NCBI GenBank assembly: GCA_024278435.1 | Contig: JAJRTD010000117.1 | Location: 1-7,546, forward strand | Length of the DNA: 7,546 nt | DNA from: Gammaproteobacteria bacterium | Lineage (GTDB): Bacteria; Pseudomonadota; Gammaproteobacteria; SZUA-229 | Reading direction: 5' to 3' | In this document: positions 5,811 through 7,546 of the stretch, piece by piece | Layout of the letters: every line of letters starts with the position of its first letter | How positions within the stretch are numbered: the stretch's first letter is position 1 | Program-made: the position numbers and the translations under genes | The notes under the pieces: generated by a model | What the model was told of the DNA's origin: nothing | What the model saw: only the letters and a program-made list of their open reading frames with translations | Databases searched by the model: none

Positions 5811-6137
5811 TTGAGCAGCGAAATTGTTTACGTTACAGATGATTCTTTTGAACAGGAAGTCTTGAAATCTGAAATTCCCGTACTGGTTGATTACTGGGCA
5901 GAATGGTGTGGCCCCTGTAAAATGATAGCCCCGCTGCTTGATGAGATTGTCGGTGAATATGCGGGCAAGCTGAAGGTAGCCAAACTGAATATTGATGAGA
6001 ACTCAGCGACACCGCCAAAGTTCGGTATTCGTGGTATCCCGACATTAATGATCTTTAAAGACGGTGATGTTGAAGCAACTAAAGTTGGCGCATTATCCAA
6101 ATCCCAGTTAACGGCGTTTATTGACAGCAATCTATAA
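5811..6137 (+). CDS. trxA: Thioredoxin 1 (TrxA), TTG start
   Basis: Thioredoxin is the small cytoplasmic dithiol carrier that reduces protein disulfides and donates electrons to enzymes such as ribonucleotide reductase; it is recycled by thioredoxin reductase. The protein is 108 residues and nearly collinear with E. coli TrxA. Seen directly: [13 protein letters not shown] (29-41) with redox cysteines C33 and C36, the buried Asp27 equivalent (D27 in VDYWA), KLNIDEN (58-64), GIRGIPTLM (72-80) with cis-Pro77, and [10 protein letters not shown] near the end. The start is TTG at 5811: the frame closes with a stop at 5775-5777 and holds no ATG between them, while AGAGGG (5799-5804) sits six bases upstream, which fits TTG initiation. 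It lies between divergent rhlB and codirectional rho. Confidence 0.97.
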   Translation: MSSEIVYVTDDSFEQEVLKSEIPVLVDYWAEWCGPCKMIAPLLDEIVGEYAGKLKVAKLNIDENSATPPKFGIRGIPTLMIFKDGDVEATKVGALSKSQLTAFIDSNL

Positions 6138-6143
6138 ATAACA

Positions 6144-6174
6144 GCCTGCCGGTTGAGACCTTCAGCCGGCAGGC
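6144..6174 (+). terminator. Strong hairpin after trxA, probable (leaky) terminator or 3' end stabiliser
   Basis: GCCTGCCGG (6144-6152) pairs perfectly with CCGGCAGGC (6166-6174), and the stem can continue inward through a wobble and TGA/TCA pairing to a very small loop. It begins 6 bases after the trxA stop. The following bases, AAAAGCTTTATTT, lack an immediate T tract, so intrinsic termination may be incomplete and read-through into rho is possible. Confidence 0.6.
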
Positions 6175-6211
6175 AAAAGCTTTATTTCTAATAAAAACTA
6201 CTCCAGGAGGC

Positions 6212-6265
6212 ATGGCCGTCGCTGACCTCTTTAAATATTACAGTCGACATCAAAAAAAATCCTGA
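6212..6265 (+). CDS. Possible 17-residue leader peptide ORF upstream of rho
   Basis: ATG at 6212 opens a 17-codon frame, [17 protein letters not shown], ending at TGA 6263-6265. A perfect AGGAGG (6205-6210) precedes it, but only one base separates it from the ATG, which is closer than usual. E. coli has a short rhoL ORF in the same place before rho; the peptide here is shorter and shows no resemblance that I can see. It may be a real leader peptide that ties rho expression to translation, or the purine run may be chance. Confidence 0.35.
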   Translation: MAVADLFKYYSRHQKKS

Positions 6266-6296
6266 ACTCAAATCAAATCAAAGTCCCTTTCTAATT
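6249..6296 (+). promoter_or_regulatory. G-poor, YC-rich rho leader, candidate Rho-loading (rut) site
   Basis: Between the small upstream ORF and the rho ATG the RNA would be unstructured, with very few G residues and TC or CC dinucleotides every four to six bases (for example CTCAAATCAAATCAAAGTCC at 6267-6286). Rho's primary sites prefer YC dinucleotides, and E. coli rho is known to attenuate its own leader. The same stretch has no Shine-Dalgarno sequence in front of the rho ATG. Confidence 0.4.
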
Positions 6297-7546
6297 ATGA
6301 ATCTTACCGAACTAAAACAAAAACCCGTTACCGAACTCGTTGAACTTGCCGTCTCCATGAAACTGGATAATGTCTCCCGCTCGAAAAAGCAGGACATTAT
6401 TTTTGCCATTCTCAAGGCGCATGCGAAAAACGGGGAGGATATCTTTGGTGATGGTGTGCTGGAGATTCTGCAGGATGGTTTTGGTTTTTTACGATCGGCA
6501 GACGGTTCCTATCTGGCCGGCCCGGATGATATCTACGTTTCGCCCAGCCAGATACGCCGCTTTAATATGCGTACCGGTGATACCATTGCCGGAAAAATCC
6601 GGCCGCCGAAAGAGGGTGAGCGTTACTTTGCCATGCTTAAAGTGGACCAGATCAACTTCGAGTCACCGGAAAACATGCGTGGCAAGGTTGCCTTTGAAAA
6701 TCTGACACCGTTGCATCCGAATGAGCGCATGAAAATGGAGCGCGGCAATGGCAGTACCGAGGATATAACGGCAAGAATCATTGACCTGGTTTCACCGATT
6801 GGCAAGGGGCAGCGTGGTTTGATTGTGTCACCGCCTAAAGCCGGTAAAACCATGATGCTGAACCATATTGCCCAGTCAATCGCCGCGAACTATCCCGAGT
6901 GTTACCTCATTGTGTTACTGATTGATGAGCGCCCGGAAGAGGTGACTGAAATGGAACGTAGCGTGCGCGGTGAAGTTGTGTCATCCACCTTTGATGAACC
7001 GGCCAGCCGCCACGTGCAGGTTGCCGAAATGGTTATCGAAAAAGCCAAGCGCCTGGCCGAACATAAAAAGGACGTAATTATTCTCCTCGATTCCATCACC
7101 CGCCTGGCACGTGCCTATAATACGGTGATTCCATCATCCGGCAAGGTATTGACCGGTGGTGTCGATGCCCATGCATTGCACCGCCCGAAACGTTTCTTCG
7201 GTGCTGCCCGTAATATCGAGGAAGGTGGCAGTATTACCATTCTTGCTACCGCACTGGTCGATACCGGTTCGAAAATGGATGAAGTGATTTACGAGGAATT
7301 CAAGGGTACCGGTAATATGGAAATTCACCTCGACCGTCGTATTACTGAAAAACGTATTTTCCCTGCAATCAATATCAACCGTTCCGGCACCCGCCGTGAA
7401 GAACTGCTGACCAAGCCGGATGAGTTGCAGAAGATGTGGATCCTGCGTCGCTTGTTACAGCCGATGGACGAGCTCGGTGCCATCGAGTTCCTCATGGGTA
7501 AACTGCAGGCTACCAAGACCAATGACGAGTTCTTTGATTCGATGAA
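6297..7546 (+). CDS. rho: Transcription termination factor Rho (last codons beyond window)
   Basis: Rho is a hexameric RNA-dependent ATPase and helicase that binds unstructured nascent RNA and releases RNA polymerase. 416 full codons are visible, and they appear collinear with the 419-residue E. coli protein, so only about three residues and the stop are missing. The N-terminal RNA-binding OSB domain shows GFGFLRS (61-67), Y80 in [13 protein letters not shown], and E108/Y110 in EGERYF. The ATPase domain has the P-loop PPKAGKT (179-185), [10 protein letters not shown] (207-216), Walker B ILLDS (262-266, D265), the Q loop SGKVLTGG (281-288), the R loop DTGSK (322-326) and arginine finger R366 in NRSGTRREE. 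No insertion in the RNA-binding domain, as found in some high-GC bacteria, is present. No Shine-Dalgarno sequence precedes the ATG. It follows trxA by 159 bases. Confidence 0.98.
   Translation, partial: MNLTELKQKPVTELVELAVSMKLDNVSRSKKQDIIFAILKAHAKNGEDIFGDGVLEILQDGFGFLRSADGSYLAGPDDIYVSPSQIRRFNMRTGDTIAGKIRPPKEGERYFAMLKVDQINFESPENMRGKVAFENLTPLHPNERMKMERGNGSTEDITARIIDLVSPIGKGQRGLIVSPPKAGKTMMLNHIAQSIAANYPECYLIVLLIDERPEEVTEMERSVRGEVVSSTFDEPASRHVQVAEMVIEKAKRLAEHKKDVIILLDSITRLARAYNTVIPSSGKVLTGGVDAHALHRPKRFFGAARNIEEGGSITILATALVDTGSKMDEVIYEEFKGTGNMEIHLDRRITEKRIFPAININRSGTRREELLTKPDELQKMWILRRLLQPMDELGAIEFLMGKLQATKTNDEFFDSM

Overview
The window looks like a chromosomal segment of a gammaproteobacterium of roughly 50% GC. 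The strongest evidence is the conserved block rhlB (leftward), trxA and rho (both rightward), the order known from E. coli and many other gammaproteobacteria. The proteins also resemble their E. coli counterparts closely: PurE has the same 169-residue length, and Rho appears to align without gaps over all 416 visible residues, both judged from memory. I cannot name the species.

Layout. (1) 1-2144, minus strand: a two-gene unit. A secreted rhodanese-like protein (1614-2144) overlaps by 4 bases (ATGA) the start of a membrane sensor (1-1617). The sensor has a periplasmic domain flanked by two membrane helices, then HAMP, coiled coil, PAS and the first part of a GGDEF domain, and it runs off the left edge. 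A good sigma70-type promoter with nested inverted repeats lies at 2160-2209. (2) 2145-2441: divergent intergenic region with the purE promoter area and a perfect 14-bp palindrome. (3) 2442-4101, plus strand: purE and purK, which carboxylate AIR in two steps in purine synthesis. (4) 4102-4305: gap between convergent genes, almost filled by a 175-bp element with perfect 27-bp inverted ends made of 7-bp repeats. (5) 4306-5595, minus strand: rhlB, a DEAD-box RNA helicase. (6) 5596-5810: divergent rhlB/trxA promoter region in which the two predicted -10 boxes share the same bases. (7) 5811-6137, plus strand: trxA with a TTG start, followed by a hairpin. (8) 6138-7546, plus strand: rho, missing its last three or so codons at the right edge, preceded by a leader with a possible 17-codon upstream ORF and a G-poor, YC-rich stretch.

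Most of the window is housekeeping: purine synthesis, RNA decay, thiol redox and transcription termination. The least ordinary parts are the rhodanese-like/sensor pair, where the usual catalytic cysteine is absent and the sensor's only two visible cysteines are periplasmic, the inverted-repeat element between purK and rhlB, and the rho leader. I see no CRISPR array, tRNA, rRNA, transposase gene or phage gene.
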